Origin: an uncultured Selenomonadales bacterium | Lineage (GTDB): Bacteria; Bacillota; Clostridia; Christensenellales; QALW01 | DNA: 19,269 nucleotides | Assembly: GCA_905200615.1 (NCBI GenBank) | Contig: CAJKLB010000042.1 | Coordinates: forward strand, 1-19,269 | Direction of reading: 5' to 3' | Shown here: piece by piece, positions 6,594-15,994 of the stretch | Layout: every line of letters begins with the position of its first letter | How positions within the stretch are numbered: the stretch's first letter is position 1 | The notes under the pieces: generated by a model | The model's database searches: none | What the model was told of the DNA's origin: nothing | The model's input: only the letters and a program-made list of their open reading frames with translations | Position numbers and translations under genes: made by a program

Positions 6594-8735
6594 ATGGAAC
6601 AACGTATTCCTTTACAATATACCGTAGGGTATTCCGACAATTTCAATACATCTCCCCTGCAATGGTTCCCCGCAAAAGTTCCCGGAGCCGTTCAATTGGA
6701 CTTTGCCCGTGCCCAGGGTTGGGAATCCTATACTTTCGGGGATAATTACAAACAGTATGCTTTTATGGAAGACTGTTTTTGGACATATCGCGCCTATTTA
6801 CCGAAACTTCCGAACGGCTCGGTCTATTTCCATTCGGAAGGAATCGATTACCGTTTTATGATTCGGTTCCTCGGCAAGGTGATCTGGGAGCAGGAAGGCA
6901 TGTTTACCCCTGTAGATGTAGAGCTTCCTAACGCCAAAGAAGGGGATCTCCTTGAAATCATCCTGTATCCGATTCCCAAACGCGCGGGAGCACGCCCCGA
7001 TCGGCAGCAGGCTGATGCATGCGTAAAACCCGCCTGCAGTTACGGATGGGATTGGCACCCTCGTTTAGTTCCCAGCGGTATTTGGGACGATACCTATTTG
7101 GCCGTGCGCACACACCCCTTGTTCGAGACTCCGCAAACGCGTTACACGCTCTCGGAAGATTTCAGCTATGCTGTGCTGACTTTAGACTGTGATTTTCCCG
7201 CGCGCTGGACGGTAACAGATCCCAAGGGAAATTTGGTGTTTTGTTTGGAAAACCAAACAGAAGCCGTTATAGAACATCCGCTCCTGTGGTGGTGCAACGG
7301 ACAGGGAGAACAGAATTTATATACCTCTACAGTAGAACGATATGAAGACGGCCAACGAAAAATCCAAAAAATCGGGTTTCGCAGAATCAGATTGATTATG
7401 GATGAGCACGGATGGGATGAACCGCCTGAAGGAGTACATTTCCCCGCCGAACGAAAACATCCGCCTATGACGCTGGAGCTGAACGGACGTGTAATATTCG
7501 GCAAAGGATCCAATTGGATTCAGCCCGAAATTTTTTACGGTACGATTACCCGTAATACCTATTTACCCTTACTCAAGCTTGCAAAAAAAGCCAATATGAA
7601 TTTATTGCGCTGTTGGGGCGGCCAAATTATACAAAAAGAATGTTTTTATGAACTGTGTGATGAACTCGGTCTGATGGTATGGCAGGAATTTCCGCTTTCC
7701 TGCAACTGCCATCCTGATGATCCCCACTACCTTCATATTCTCGATCAGGAAAGTCGTTCTGTCATCCGCAGGCTGCGTGTTCATCCGTGCTTGGTCCTGT
7801 GGTGCGGCGGAAACGAGCTCTTCTGTTCATGGTCGCGTATGACGGAACAATCCCTTGCCTTGCGCCTGCTCAACCGTAATTGTTTTGATTTGGACCCCGG
7901 CACTCCCTTTCTTTTTACCTCTCCGCTTATGGGGGTGGGACATGGTCCCTATACTTTCCGTACGGATTTCGGTCAGGATATTTTCCAGCTCATGAACGCT
8001 GAGCATAAAACCGCTTACTGTGAGTTTGGTATTCCTTCTCCCTCTTCACCGGAATATATTGCGGCTTTTATTCCTAAAGACCTGCAAAAAATGCCTGAGC
8101 CCGGCACGCCATGGCAAACGCACCATGCGTATAATGTAATTTCCCAACACGGCTGGCTGCAATTGCATAATATCGAGCACTATTTCGGCAAACAAAACAA
8201 CTATCAAAAAATATATGAACTCGGATCTTGGCTGCAATCTGCGGGATATCAGGCTTTTTTTGAAGGTGCGCGGCGTCAAAAGCCCAACTGCTCCATGGCG
8301 CTCAACTGGTGTTATAATGAACCTTGGCCCAGTGCCGCCAATAACAATATTATTAACTATCCGGCTCTTCCCAAGCCGGCTTATGAAGCCGTAACACAGG
8401 CTCTTCGCCCGATATTGGTCAGCGCGCAATTTGATCGTTTTGACTACTACGGAGGTGATCTTTTTACCTGTACGCTGTGGCTGCTCAATGATTCCTGCCT
8501 GCAGCCGGAACTGGGAAGCGTTGAAGTATTGCTCTTTCTAAATGACAAAGAATATCATTTAGGGCGTTGGAATTATACCTCTTGCCGGCCCAACACCAAT
8601 CTGAAAGGTGAAACTTTTTCGATAAAATTACCGGTAGTACATGCAAAAGAAATGAAACTTTTCCTAAAAGCGGACGCCTATTCTTCTGTTTATCGTTTAT
8701 ATTACGCGCCGCAAAAACAGCATTCTGATCTGTAA
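6594..8735 (+). CDS. Glycoside hydrolase family 2, beta-mannosidase-like
   Basis: 713 residues, somewhat shorter than usual beta-mannosidases (about 820-850). Order: jelly-roll sugar-binding domain (about 1-165; VPGAVQLD, SEGIDYRF, GWDWHPRLVPSGIWDD), Ig-like domain (about 170-285), TIM barrel (about 290-590; GSNWIQPE, LLRCWGGQ, LGLMVWQEFP), and a C-terminal Ig-like domain. Glu408 in WCGGNE fits the acid/base and Glu477 in YCEFG the nucleophile of retaining GH2 enzymes. The GWDW...GIW block and WCGGNE are characteristic of the mannosidase branch rather than beta-galactosidases; the exact substrate is inferred. No signal peptide, so it is likely intracellular. ATG 6594 is preferred over an upstream in-frame ATG at 6519 because AGGAGG lies ideally before it and homology begins there. 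It probably shares a transcript with the AraC gene before it. Confidence 0.9.
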   Translation: MEQRIPLQYTVGYSDNFNTSPLQWFPAKVPGAVQLDFARAQGWESYTFGDNYKQYAFMEDCFWTYRAYLPKLPNGSVYFHSEGIDYRFMIRFLGKVIWEQEGMFTPVDVELPNAKEGDLLEIILYPIPKRAGARPDRQQADACVKPACSYGWDWHPRLVPSGIWDDTYLAVRTHPLFETPQTRYTLSEDFSYAVLTLDCDFPARWTVTDPKGNLVFCLENQTEAVIEHPLLWWCNGQGEQNLYTSTVERYEDGQRKIQKIGFRRIRLIMDEHGWDEPPEGVHFPAERKHPPMTLELNGRVIFGKGSNWIQPEIFYGTITRNTYLPLLKLAKKANMNLLRCWGGQIIQKECFYELCDELGLMVWQEFPLSCNCHPDDPHYLHILDQESRSVIRRLRVHPCLVLWCGGNELFCSWSRMTEQSLALRLLNRNCFDLDPGTPFLFTSPLMGVGHGPYTFRTDFGQDIFQLMNAEHKTAYCEFGIPSPSSPEYIAAFIPKDLQKMPEPGTPWQTHHAYNVISQHGWLQLHNIEHYFGKQNNYQKIYELGSWLQSAGYQAFFEGARRQKPNCSMALNWCYNEPWPSAANNNIINYPALPKPAYEAVTQALRPILVSAQFDRFDYYGGDLFTCTLWLLNDSCLQPELGSVEVLLFLNDKEYHLGRWNYTSCRPNTNLKGETFSIKLPVVHAKEMKLFLKADAYSSVYRLYYAPQKQHSDL

Positions 8736-8785
8736 AGCTCCAAAATTTTTCGCCGTCGGTTGGATTGCTCACCGGCCGACTGTTA

Positions 8786-8823
8786 CCGCATACAAAAATC
8801 AATACGCTTGTTTTTGTATGCGG
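8786..8823 (+). repeat. 13-bp perfect inverted repeat (stem-loop) between GH2 and AraC
   Basis: CCGCATACAAAAA (8786-8798) and TTTTTGTATGCGG (8811-8823) are perfect inverted copies around a 12-nt loop. The GC-rich part is at the base and the A/T part near the loop, the reverse of an intrinsic terminator, and no T-run follows. It sits 43 bp ahead of the second AraC gene, so it may be an operator for that regulator or an RNA structure that stabilises one of the transcripts. Both readings are inference. Confidence 0.7.
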
Positions 8824-8865
8824 CAAGCTTTCATTGCACAAAAATTATAAAATTCGAAGGTATAT

Positions 8866-9771
8866 ATGGAATCCGAATCGTTTTTACCAAACAGTATCCA
8901 TCTTTATCGTTGTGACTATCGACCCAACAACTGGGATAATCAGCTGCACAATCATGATTTTATTGAAATCGCCTTGGTGATACAGGGAAAGGGCGGGCAT
9001 ATGATTGACAATCACAAATATACCGTCAACGCAGGCGAATTATACATTATAAACAGCGAAAGCTTTCATTGCTTTTATCCGTCAGATGCGAATAACACCG
9101 AAAATCTTTCCATTTGCTTTTTGGGCTTTTATCCCGAATTTCTGTACGGAATAGGCTTTAGTCCCGACACACTCGTATGCGTGAGAGATATGCTTCTATA
9201 TAAGTCTTTATATGAAAACGAAGAAAAATATGCCCTTGATGCCGTTTTAACAGAAAAAGAACAGCAACGATTTTTAGAGTTGTTCAATCATATGTTTTAT
9301 GAACTCCAAACCAAAGAAGACGGGTATCTGGACAATGTCAAGTTTCAGCTGGGTATGCTGTTAATAGATCTTACCCGCTGTTATTATAAATTTTCAGGCT
9401 CCGCAAAAACCAGCAGTCGATATAAGATAGGCTTAATTAACAAAGCCATTGAGTATTTTAATGAAAAGTACAGTGAAAAATTCAATTTAGATCAACTGGC
9501 CGATTCTGTATATTTAAGCAAAAGACAATTCTCACGAATTTTTAAAGAAGTGACGGGAATGAATGTGGTAGAATATCTTCAAAAAGTACGAATTGAAAAG
9601 GCCTGCCAGCTCATCAGCAGTACGAATCTAAAAATATCGGAAATTGCATCTTTGGTAGGATATTCGGATTACCGACATTTTAATAATACGTTTCAAAAAA
9701 TCATGGGAATGACCGCGAGTACTTTTTCCCGACAGAGAAAGAGCAAAAATGAAAAAACTCACGCGCAATAA
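8866..9771 (+). CDS. AraC family transcriptional regulator (second copy, cupin + AraC HTH)
   Basis: 301 residues, typical for the family. An N-terminal cupin (about 20-110; LHNHDFIEIALVIQGKG and AGELYIINSESFHCF) is followed by a helical linker and the C-terminal AraC DNA-binding domain (about 190-290; FNLDQLADSVYLSKRQFSRIF and ISEIASLVGYSDYRHFNNTF). It differs clearly from the first AraC protein in this window, so it is not a recent duplicate. ATG 8866 has an AAGG ribosome site six bases ahead. It lies between the GH2 gene (same strand) and the large surface protein (convergent), so it probably controls part of this glycan locus. Its C-terminus is lysine-rich. The effector sugar is unknown. 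Confidence 0.9.
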   Translation: MESESFLPNSIHLYRCDYRPNNWDNQLHNHDFIEIALVIQGKGGHMIDNHKYTVNAGELYIINSESFHCFYPSDANNTENLSICFLGFYPEFLYGIGFSPDTLVCVRDMLLYKSLYENEEKYALDAVLTEKEQQRFLELFNHMFYELQTKEDGYLDNVKFQLGMLLIDLTRCYYKFSGSAKTSSRYKIGLINKAIEYFNEKYSEKFNLDQLADSVYLSKRQFSRIFKEVTGMNVVEYLQKVRIEKACQLISSTNLKISEIASLVGYSDYRHFNNTFQKIMGMTASTFSRQRKSKNEKTHAQ

Positions 9772-9950
9772 GGCACGAAATTTTAAAGCAGAAAACAACT
9801 CCGATTTTTTATAACCTCACCGTTCTTTTTAAAGGTCCAATAAGCACGTCCGTATTTTGAGCGTGTTTCCTTAATTTCCTAAGTTCCCGTTATTTTAAGC
9901 CTATCTTTCTCCTCAAAACAGCATATAAAACTTATTTGTCCGGTATAATG

Positions 9951-9977
9951 AAAAAAGGGGAATTTCTCCCCTTTTTT
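9951..9977. terminator. Bidirectional intrinsic terminator between AraC and the surface protein
   Basis: AAAAAAGGGG (9951-9960) pairs perfectly with CCCCTTTTTT (9968-9977) around a 7-nt loop. Both strands have a stem ending in a T-run, so it can stop the plus-strand AraC transcript and the minus-strand surface-protein transcript. The stem overlaps the TAA stop of the latter (9976-9978). The remaining 180 bp between 9772 and 9950 show nothing recognisable. Confidence 0.8.
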
Positions 9978-12900
9978 AACGAAGCTTTCGTTTCTTCCAT
10001 TGGACAAATACCGCTGATCCTCCCAGCCCAAACAACAATAAGATATACGGGAGTATCAAAGAAGAATCTCCTGTATCTGAAGGATTCTGCTGCGGCGGTG
10101 AAGTTGGCGTGACTGCTTTCTCGACCAAAGCATACACACCCAAGTGCTCTGTCTCTATCACCACATTTCTTTCTTCGATACGGAACGGAACACTTGTTTT
10201 ATCGCCATTTTCAATAATGCGGTACACTTCCAGCTGAGATAAATCAAACGCTGATGAAACCGGTATCGTTATCCGAACCTTTCCTTTAGGCTGTATTTCT
10301 TTCCCGTCTTTGATAAAGGAAATATCTACCGACGCAAAATTCTTTATGAAAAGCTCGCTGCCGATTTCGTTGAAATGCAAAATGTCTTTTTTCACACGCA
10401 GTTGCGCGTCAGCAGGAAGTACTCCCCTATTCGCCTCAACCATAACTCCCGTAGCCGCATCCGTAAACAATAAGGTTTGAACATCCTCGCCGTATAACTC
10501 AATTTCAGCAATGGAAATATAATTATGGATGGCATAGTTTACGGATTTATTATAACAGTCCAACAATTGATTTCCCGTAACAGTATACCGCACATAGCGC
10601 GCATTTATATTTCCGTTATCCCTGCTGTTTTGCAGTCCCGTATTATTATTCGTTTTATCGGCATATATGATCCAGTCAGAACCATTCACAGAAACCTCTA
10701 TTTTATATTTCCATACAGACGCAAACTGATGCCGTACTACTACAGACTGCAATTCTTTTACTTCTCCCATGTCCAGCACGACAGAATGATTCGGTACCGA
10801 ACTGTCTTTCGTTGTTCCCTCGAGGATATTCGGAATATATACGGTACTCAGGCTGTTGTCGGTTAATGCGTTGATTCTTGTTGCGGGAGAAATCCCTTCA
10901 CTTCCCTGGGCCTGCGTAATTTCCAACTTTTTCGCCGCGATGTCCTGCGCAATATCACTGAAGTTTTGCGGCTCAAGCTGAACCTGAATAAAAGCTCCCC
11001 AAATTCTCGGCTCGCTTGTACCTCTTCTTCCCTGATCCGCAACATAAAGCAGTCTTCCCGGTTCTGTTTCCACAATACCGCACATTCCTTCCGTGGTGCC
11101 GGTATATACTTCATAATAATAATCCCAGTTATATCCGCTGCCGTCAAGAGAAAACGCAAGCAGCGCGCCGGAGCGTCCGTAAGCCATCGCCAGAACTCCG
11201 TTTTCCATCAATAGCAGCTGCGGATCGATACTGTAGGCTTGTTCTCTTGACAGTCCCGGCAGCGTTGTAGGTTCGGACCAAGTCATTCCGTCATCGAATG
11301 AACGGCTCATATACATCGGTCCGTAAGAACCTGTACGCATTACGCATAATAGCGAACCGTCCTTTACTCTTGTTACCTGCGGTTCGCAGAAGTTTTCCCA
11401 GTGAGTAAAAGTTCCTTCCGCCCTACCTTTGGCGATTATACTTACAATCTCCCATGTATTCGCGTTATCTTCAGATTTAACCCAAACGCAGCCGTATTCT
11501 GTCTGTCCGTTTTCGGTATTCGTCCATTGCCCATACATACAGCCTTGTACGCTGCCGTCATCCATTACCATCATATCTCTGTGAAAATACAAGCTGCCGT
11601 TGGCATAGAATTGTTGAAAAGCAAGGCCTTCAGGCGCGTTTACTCTGCCCTCATGTCTGGTCCATGTTTCGCCAAAATCAGAGGTCGTCCAATACGTCAT
11701 TCTCTCATATGTGCCCGATTCGTCCGTTTCCAAATATGGTTCGTAATCTATGCCATAGATGATACCGTCTTTTTCAAACATGGATGTAAAATACATATTA
11801 CTGCTGCTGGATTTTGTATTCCATGTCAGACCGTTATCATGAGAAATTTTAACGCTTCTTTTTAAGCCGACGTTAGATACGTCTCCCGCCTCACTGTAAG
11901 AAACAAAGATATGCTGTCCGAATTTATATACAAACGGAAACTGCATATCGTATTCAGGCGTCGTTGAATCGATGGTAAATCGTCCTTCACAATAAACCGC
12001 TTCCTCATTCATTCCTTGTATTGTCACCTCCACTGCCGCCGTATTGGATTTTCCGAACCGATCCTTTGCCGCATACCAAAACATATCCCGGCCTGCATAA
12101 TCTTTATCGGGAGTATAAAGAAAGGATCCTCCCTCAACCGTAACCGTTCCGTTTGCAGGCTGCATGATGATCGTATACGTAAGAGCATCGCCGTTTTCAT
12201 CCGTGGCATGAAACGTTCCGCTTACACTTGTATTTTTTTCGCAGGACAAGAAAATATTATTAGCTACCGGATTTTTATTAAGCTGAGCCAACACATCCTC
12301 GGAATCGGTAGAAATAAACATGTCATCAATAAACAGATTATCTCCTTTTGCCGTCCATCCCGAACTGCTGATGCCGATATAGCTGTAGTAATCCAGCGCG
12401 TTCCAAACAGTAACGTCAGCAAAAGGGCTGTTATTTACGGATATTTTGGTTCCTTCCGTAATACTGGCGGACACAGCGACTTTATTCCACTCTCCTATCT
12501 TAACGGTTCCCGCCGGAAGCAATATTTTTACCCCGTCTTTTGCCGAAGCATCATAGCATCCGACTGACCCGTCATGAAAAAGATACATATGGTTAATGGT
12601 ACCGCCTTCTTGGGAAAGTACTAAGCAATAGCCGCCATACTGTCCGGAATATATTGTTTGGGGAAAAATATCAAAAACAACGGACAGCTCTTTTGTGGGC
12701 ATAACGGTATGCGTCACCAATGCCGTTCCCGACGCAGTATTATCCAATATATTCAATGCTTTCGTCCCTGATTTACTTTGCGCCGATGAAATTTTCGCAT
12801 ACATTTCATCATTGTTTATACCGCTAAAGACAAAATCGTCATACTCTGAGTCAACGGTTCCGTCTTCAAAATCATAAAAACTGCTCTGCCGTGTTATGAC

Positions 12901-14088
12901 TTTTGTAATGGGTGTATCGTCATATCGATTCACGATAGTTAAATCATCAATAAAATAGGAATCACCGGTAGTAGTGCCCCCCGCGCTGGCAAAGCGCAGC
13001 GTTGTATATTGTTCGGCGCCAAACGCAACACCGACAGTTGCTGCCGCCGAATCATTTATATAAAGATTGGTAATTCCGTTGATATCGGCCGCTATCTTTA
13101 TGCTGTTCCATTCTCCTTTTTTTACTGTTCCGGCAGGAAATATATCCACGCTTCCATAGGACGACGTCATATATTTCACGGATCCGTCATAATAAAAGTA
13201 CAGCATATGAATCGCGTCGGCATAAGCAGGAGAACTTACCGCAGAGGCTAATGCGATAGAATAGCAATACGGTGAATAGCTTTCCGGAAAAAGAGCAAAC
13301 TCCACCGTCAATTGATCCGTAGGAACAAAAGAATGCTGTACAACGGAAGCTTCCCCTGTGTAATTATCACAAATCCATAATGAATTCATACCGCTGGTGG
13401 CTCTTTTATTGCTTACTTTCGCAAATTGCAAATCATTGGATGCCTGTGCCGGAAAATCCGGATGGCTTTGCCCCACGACAGCGTCATCAAAATCATATGA
13501 GCTTTTTTGCTCCATAACGATAAAAGTTCTTGCGTACCAGGAGATTGTGCAAATGGAATAATATTCATCAGCAACCGGCACCTTAACCGTATTATCATCA
13601 AGCTGCAAATGCGCTCCGCCTTTTCCGGTGGTTGCCGTTAAGCCAACAGGTAATATTTCTGTACCCGCGTCATTCGCGTCTTCAAAAAAGAGCTGGGCGC
13701 TGCCGCCTGCTTCACCGGCACCTATATTATATAAATAGGAACAGCCGGAATAAGCGGCAGGCTGAAAAATCCAATATTGATTTTTTGCATCCGCACCGTC
13801 GCTCCTTGCCTTCATAGTCAAACACCAAGTGCCGGAAATGTTGCTTGCGGTTAGATAGTTTTGCGTTATTTTATTATAAATTCTATAAACGATATCTTCT
13901 GTATCGGAAACCTGTTCAAATTTCCATTGCCGCGGCGTATCTGTAAAAGCCGATATGTTCGATGTCTTTACCGCCGCAACGGGTGAGCCCAGCATGGGTT
14001 CATCCTGCGCCGATACCTGTATCCCTGTCCCCGTCAAGCCAATGACAAAAGACAGCAGTAAAACAATTGAGATTATTTTTCTTTTCAT
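9976..14088 (-). CDS. Large modular surface protein with sialidase-type (Asp-box) beta-propeller
   Basis: 1370 residues. Signal peptide 1 to about 30 (hydrophobic core, VSA cut site). Then a ricin-like lectin region (about 35-190), two clearly duplicated LamG-like domains (about 197-395 and 403-595; both have YDF[DE]D, HM-LY-DGSV and PAGTVK-GEWN), an Ig/cadherin-like domain (about 603-693; DENGDALTY, YTPDKDYAGRD), a propeller (about 695-1050) with Asp boxes SHDNGLTW (ending W756), TSDFGETW (W809) and SFDDGMTW (W937), an F5/8C carbohydrate-binding domain (about 1058-1200), a beta stalk, and a tail with NPSDTGDSS, a hydrophobic segment and KKRKLR. Likely wall-anchored glycan-binding enzyme. The Arg-Ile-Pro motif of GH33 sialidases is not seen, so sialidase activity is uncertain. 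ATG 14088 is chosen because AAAAGGGGAC precedes it and the signal peptide begins there. Confidence 0.85.
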   Translation of the reverse strand: MKRKIISIVLLLSFVIGLTGTGIQVSAQDEPMLGSPVAAVKTSNISAFTDTPRQWKFEQVSDTEDIVYRIYNKITQNYLTASNISGTWCLTMKARSDGADAKNQYWIFQPAAYSGCSYLYNIGAGEAGGSAQLFFEDANDAGTEILPVGLTATTGKGGAHLQLDDNTVKVPVADEYYSICTISWYARTFIVMEQKSSYDFDDAVVGQSHPDFPAQASNDLQFAKVSNKRATSGMNSLWICDNYTGEASVVQHSFVPTDQLTVEFALFPESYSPYCYSIALASAVSSPAYADAIHMLYFYYDGSVKYMTSSYGSVDIFPAGTVKKGEWNSIKIAADINGITNLYINDSAAATVGVAFGAEQYTTLRFASAGGTTTGDSYFIDDLTIVNRYDDTPITKVITRQSSFYDFEDGTVDSEYDDFVFSGINNDEMYAKISSAQSKSGTKALNILDNTASGTALVTHTVMPTKELSVVFDIFPQTIYSGQYGGYCLVLSQEGGTINHMYLFHDGSVGCYDASAKDGVKILLPAGTVKIGEWNKVAVSASITEGTKISVNNSPFADVTVWNALDYYSYIGISSSGWTAKGDNLFIDDMFISTDSEDVLAQLNKNPVANNIFLSCEKNTSVSGTFHATDENGDALTYTIIMQPANGTVTVEGGSFLYTPDKDYAGRDMFWYAAKDRFGKSNTAAVEVTIQGMNEEAVYCEGRFTIDSTTPEYDMQFPFVYKFGQHIFVSYSEAGDVSNVGLKRSVKISHDNGLTWNTKSSSSNMYFTSMFEKDGIIYGIDYEPYLETDESGTYERMTYWTTSDFGETWTRHEGRVNAPEGLAFQQFYANGSLYFHRDMMVMDDGSVQGCMYGQWTNTENGQTEYGCVWVKSEDNANTWEIVSIIAKGRAEGTFTHWENFCEPQVTRVKDGSLLCVMRTGSYGPMYMSRSFDDGMTWSEPTTLPGLSREQAYSIDPQLLLMENGVLAMAYGRSGALLAFSLDGSGYNWDYYYEVYTGTTEGMCGIVETEPGRLLYVADQGRRGTSEPRIWGAFIQVQLEPQNFSDIAQDIAAKKLEITQAQGSEGISPATRINALTDNSLSTVYIPNILEGTTKDSSVPNHSVVLDMGEVKELQSVVVRHQFASVWKYKIEVSVNGSDWIIYADKTNNNTGLQNSRDNGNINARYVRYTVTGNQLLDCYNKSVNYAIHNYISIAEIELYGEDVQTLLFTDAATGVMVEANRGVLPADAQLRVKKDILHFNEIGSELFIKNFASVDISFIKDGKEIQPKGKVRITIPVSSAFDLSQLEVYRIIENGDKTSVPFRIEERNVVIETEHLGVYALVEKAVTPTSPPQQNPSDTGDSSLILPYILLLFGLGGSAVFVQWKKRKLR

Positions 14089-14121
14089 AACATGTCCCCT
14101 TTTATTCATTTTAATAGTATC

Positions 14122-14150
14122 ATTATAAAAAAAAATCAATCAGAGGACAA
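14122..14150 (-). promoter_or_regulatory. Promoter of the modular surface protein
   Basis: On the minus strand TTGTCC (14145-14150) and a perfect TATAAT (14122-14127) are spaced 17 bp. Transcription would begin about 28 nt before the start codon at 14088. No operator or catabolite-repression-like site is evident around it. Confidence 0.6.
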
Positions 14151-14279
14151 TACAGTATAACGACATTCAAGTGTGTTTATATTGACAACAAAAGAACATT
14201 CTATCTTTATATTCTGTACATTGATTTTCAAATTTGAAACCTTCGCAACCGTTATTTCCAAACGAAAAATATCCGGCAC

Positions 14280-14312
14280 AAAAAAACGGCACAGCCTTTA
14301 TACTGTGCCGTT
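14280..14312 (-). terminator. Strong intrinsic terminator after groEL
   Basis: On the minus strand AACGGCACAG and CTGTGCCGTT form a perfect 10-bp GC-rich stem (14303-14312 with 14285-14294) with an 8-nt loop, followed by a run of seven T (14280-14286). It ends the groES-groEL transcript about 40 bp past the groEL stop. Confidence 0.92.
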
Positions 14313-14352
14313 ATCTCATAAAAACCGTTATCGCGGTATTGGGGAAAATATA

Positions 14353-15981
14353 TTAATACATTCCGCCCATTCCGCCGGGCGCTGCCGGAGCCGCCGGTTC
14401 GGGTGCCGGAATATCGGCAACCAAGCATTCGGTAGTAAGCATCGTAGAGGCAACGCTCGCTGCATTGGTCAACGCCGTACGGCTTACTTTGGTAGGATCA
14501 ATAATACCCTTTTCCACCATATTGCAGTACTCGTCATTTGCCGCGTCATAGCCGTAATTCGCATCCTTACCCTCTAATACCTTGGCTACAATAACGGATC
14601 CTTCCAGACCCGCGTTAACGGCGATCTGGCGCATGGGCTCTTCAATTGCCCGAAGCACGATGGCCGCACCGGTCTTAGCATCCCCTGTGAGGGTTTCCAT
14701 ATGTGCCTTTACCGCGGGAGCAACACTGAGCAGTGCTACGCCGCCGCCGGGAACGATACCTTCCTCCACTGCAGCCTTGGTAGCAGCCAAAGCGTCTTCT
14801 ATGCGCAGCTTCTTTTCTTTCATCTCTACCTCCGTAGCGGCACCAACCTGTACCACGGCTACGCCGCCGGCAAGTTTGGCCAAACGCTCCTGAAGTTTTT
14901 CTTTATCGTAATCGCTGGTCGTTTCAGCGATCTGCGCTTTAATGGACTGTACTCTCGCCGCGATATCCTGCTTGCTGCCGGCGCCTTCAATAATCGTGGT
15001 ATTTTCTTTATCCACCTTTACAAGGCGTGCCGTTCCCAGCAGATCCATCGTAGCATCTTTCAGTTCAAGTCCAAGCTCCTCCGATATCACCTGTCCGCCG
15101 GTAAGTACAGCGATATCCTGAAGCATCGCTTTTCTTCTGTCACCAAAGCCCGGAGCCTTTACCGCAACCACATTAAAGGTTCCGCGCAACTTATTAACTA
15201 CCAGCGTTGCCAACGGCTCGCTTTCAATATCATCAGCAATAATCAGCAACTTTTTACCGGTCTGAACAATCTGTTCAAGAATCGGAAGAATTTCCTGAAT
15301 ATTGGTAATTTTTTTATCGGTAATTAAAATCAAGGGGTTATCCAATACCGCTTCCATTTTATCGGTATCCGTAACCATATAGGAAGAAGCATATCCACGA
15401 TCAAACTGCATGCCTTCTACCAGGCCCAGTTCCGTTTTCATGGTCTTGGATTCTTCAACGGTAATGACTCCGTCTTTCCCTACTTTTTCCATAGCGTCGG
15501 CAATTAAGCTTCCGATCTCATTATCCCCTGCCGAAATTGCGGCAACCTGAGCAATCGCGGTCTTATTTTCAATAGGTTTGGAAATCTTTTTAAGCTCGTC
15601 CACCGCCACTTCCACAGCGGAAAGAATTCCCTTACGCAATACCATCGGGTTTGCGCCGGCAGCTACGTTTTTAGCTCCCTCACGGAAAATCGCCTGAGCC
15701 AATACCGCGGCGGTTGTTGTACCGTCACCCGCTACATCATTGGTTTTTACCGAAACCTCTTTTACCAGCTGAGCGCCCATATTTTCAAACGGGTCTTCCA
15801 GCTCAATTTCCTTTGCAATGGTCACACCGTCGTTATTAATCAGCGGAGAACCGTATTTTTTATCCAGAACGACATTACGTCCTTTGGGTCCCAGCGTAAT
15901 TTTTACGGTATCCGCAAGAATATCTACGCCTGTCTGAAGCGCTCTGCGTGCTTCCTCTCCGTATTTAAATTGTTTTGCCAT
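14353..15981 (-). CDS. groEL: Chaperonin GroEL (Hsp60)
   Basis: 542 residues, full length. Hallmarks are MAKQFKYGEEARRAL at the start, the ATP-binding blocks TLGPKGRNVVLDKKYGSP and VAGDGTTTAAVLAQ, the central VEEGIVPGGGVALL segment, and the C-terminal GGMGGMY tail that projects into the folding cavity. It forms a double heptameric ring that refolds cytosolic proteins with GroES and ATP. It begins 13 bp after the groES stop with a good AAGGGGGAAAAG ribosome site, so the two genes form the standard operon. Expression should be heat-inducible through the CIRCE element upstream of groES. No unusual residue is apparent. Confidence 0.99.
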   Translation of the reverse strand: MAKQFKYGEEARRALQTGVDILADTVKITLGPKGRNVVLDKKYGSPLINNDGVTIAKEIELEDPFENMGAQLVKEVSVKTNDVAGDGTTTAAVLAQAIFREGAKNVAAGANPMVLRKGILSAVEVAVDELKKISKPIENKTAIAQVAAISAGDNEIGSLIADAMEKVGKDGVITVEESKTMKTELGLVEGMQFDRGYASSYMVTDTDKMEAVLDNPLILITDKKITNIQEILPILEQIVQTGKKLLIIADDIESEPLATLVVNKLRGTFNVVAVKAPGFGDRRKAMLQDIAVLTGGQVISEELGLELKDATMDLLGTARLVKVDKENTTIIEGAGSKQDIAARVQSIKAQIAETTSDYDKEKLQERLAKLAGGVAVVQVGAATEVEMKEKKLRIEDALAATKAAVEEGIVPGGGVALLSVAPAVKAHMETLTGDAKTGAAIVLRAIEEPMRQIAVNAGLEGSVIVAKVLEGKDANYGYDAANDEYCNMVEKGIIDPTKVSRTALTNAASVASTMLTTECLVADIPAPEPAAPAAPGGMGGMY

Positions 15982-15994
15982 AATCTTTTCCCCC

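Noticed and set aside
8485..8841. Minus-strand 118-codon frame antisense to the end of GH2
   Set aside because: Overlaps the well-supported GH2 gene, has no recognisable domain, and merely crosses the inverted repeat.
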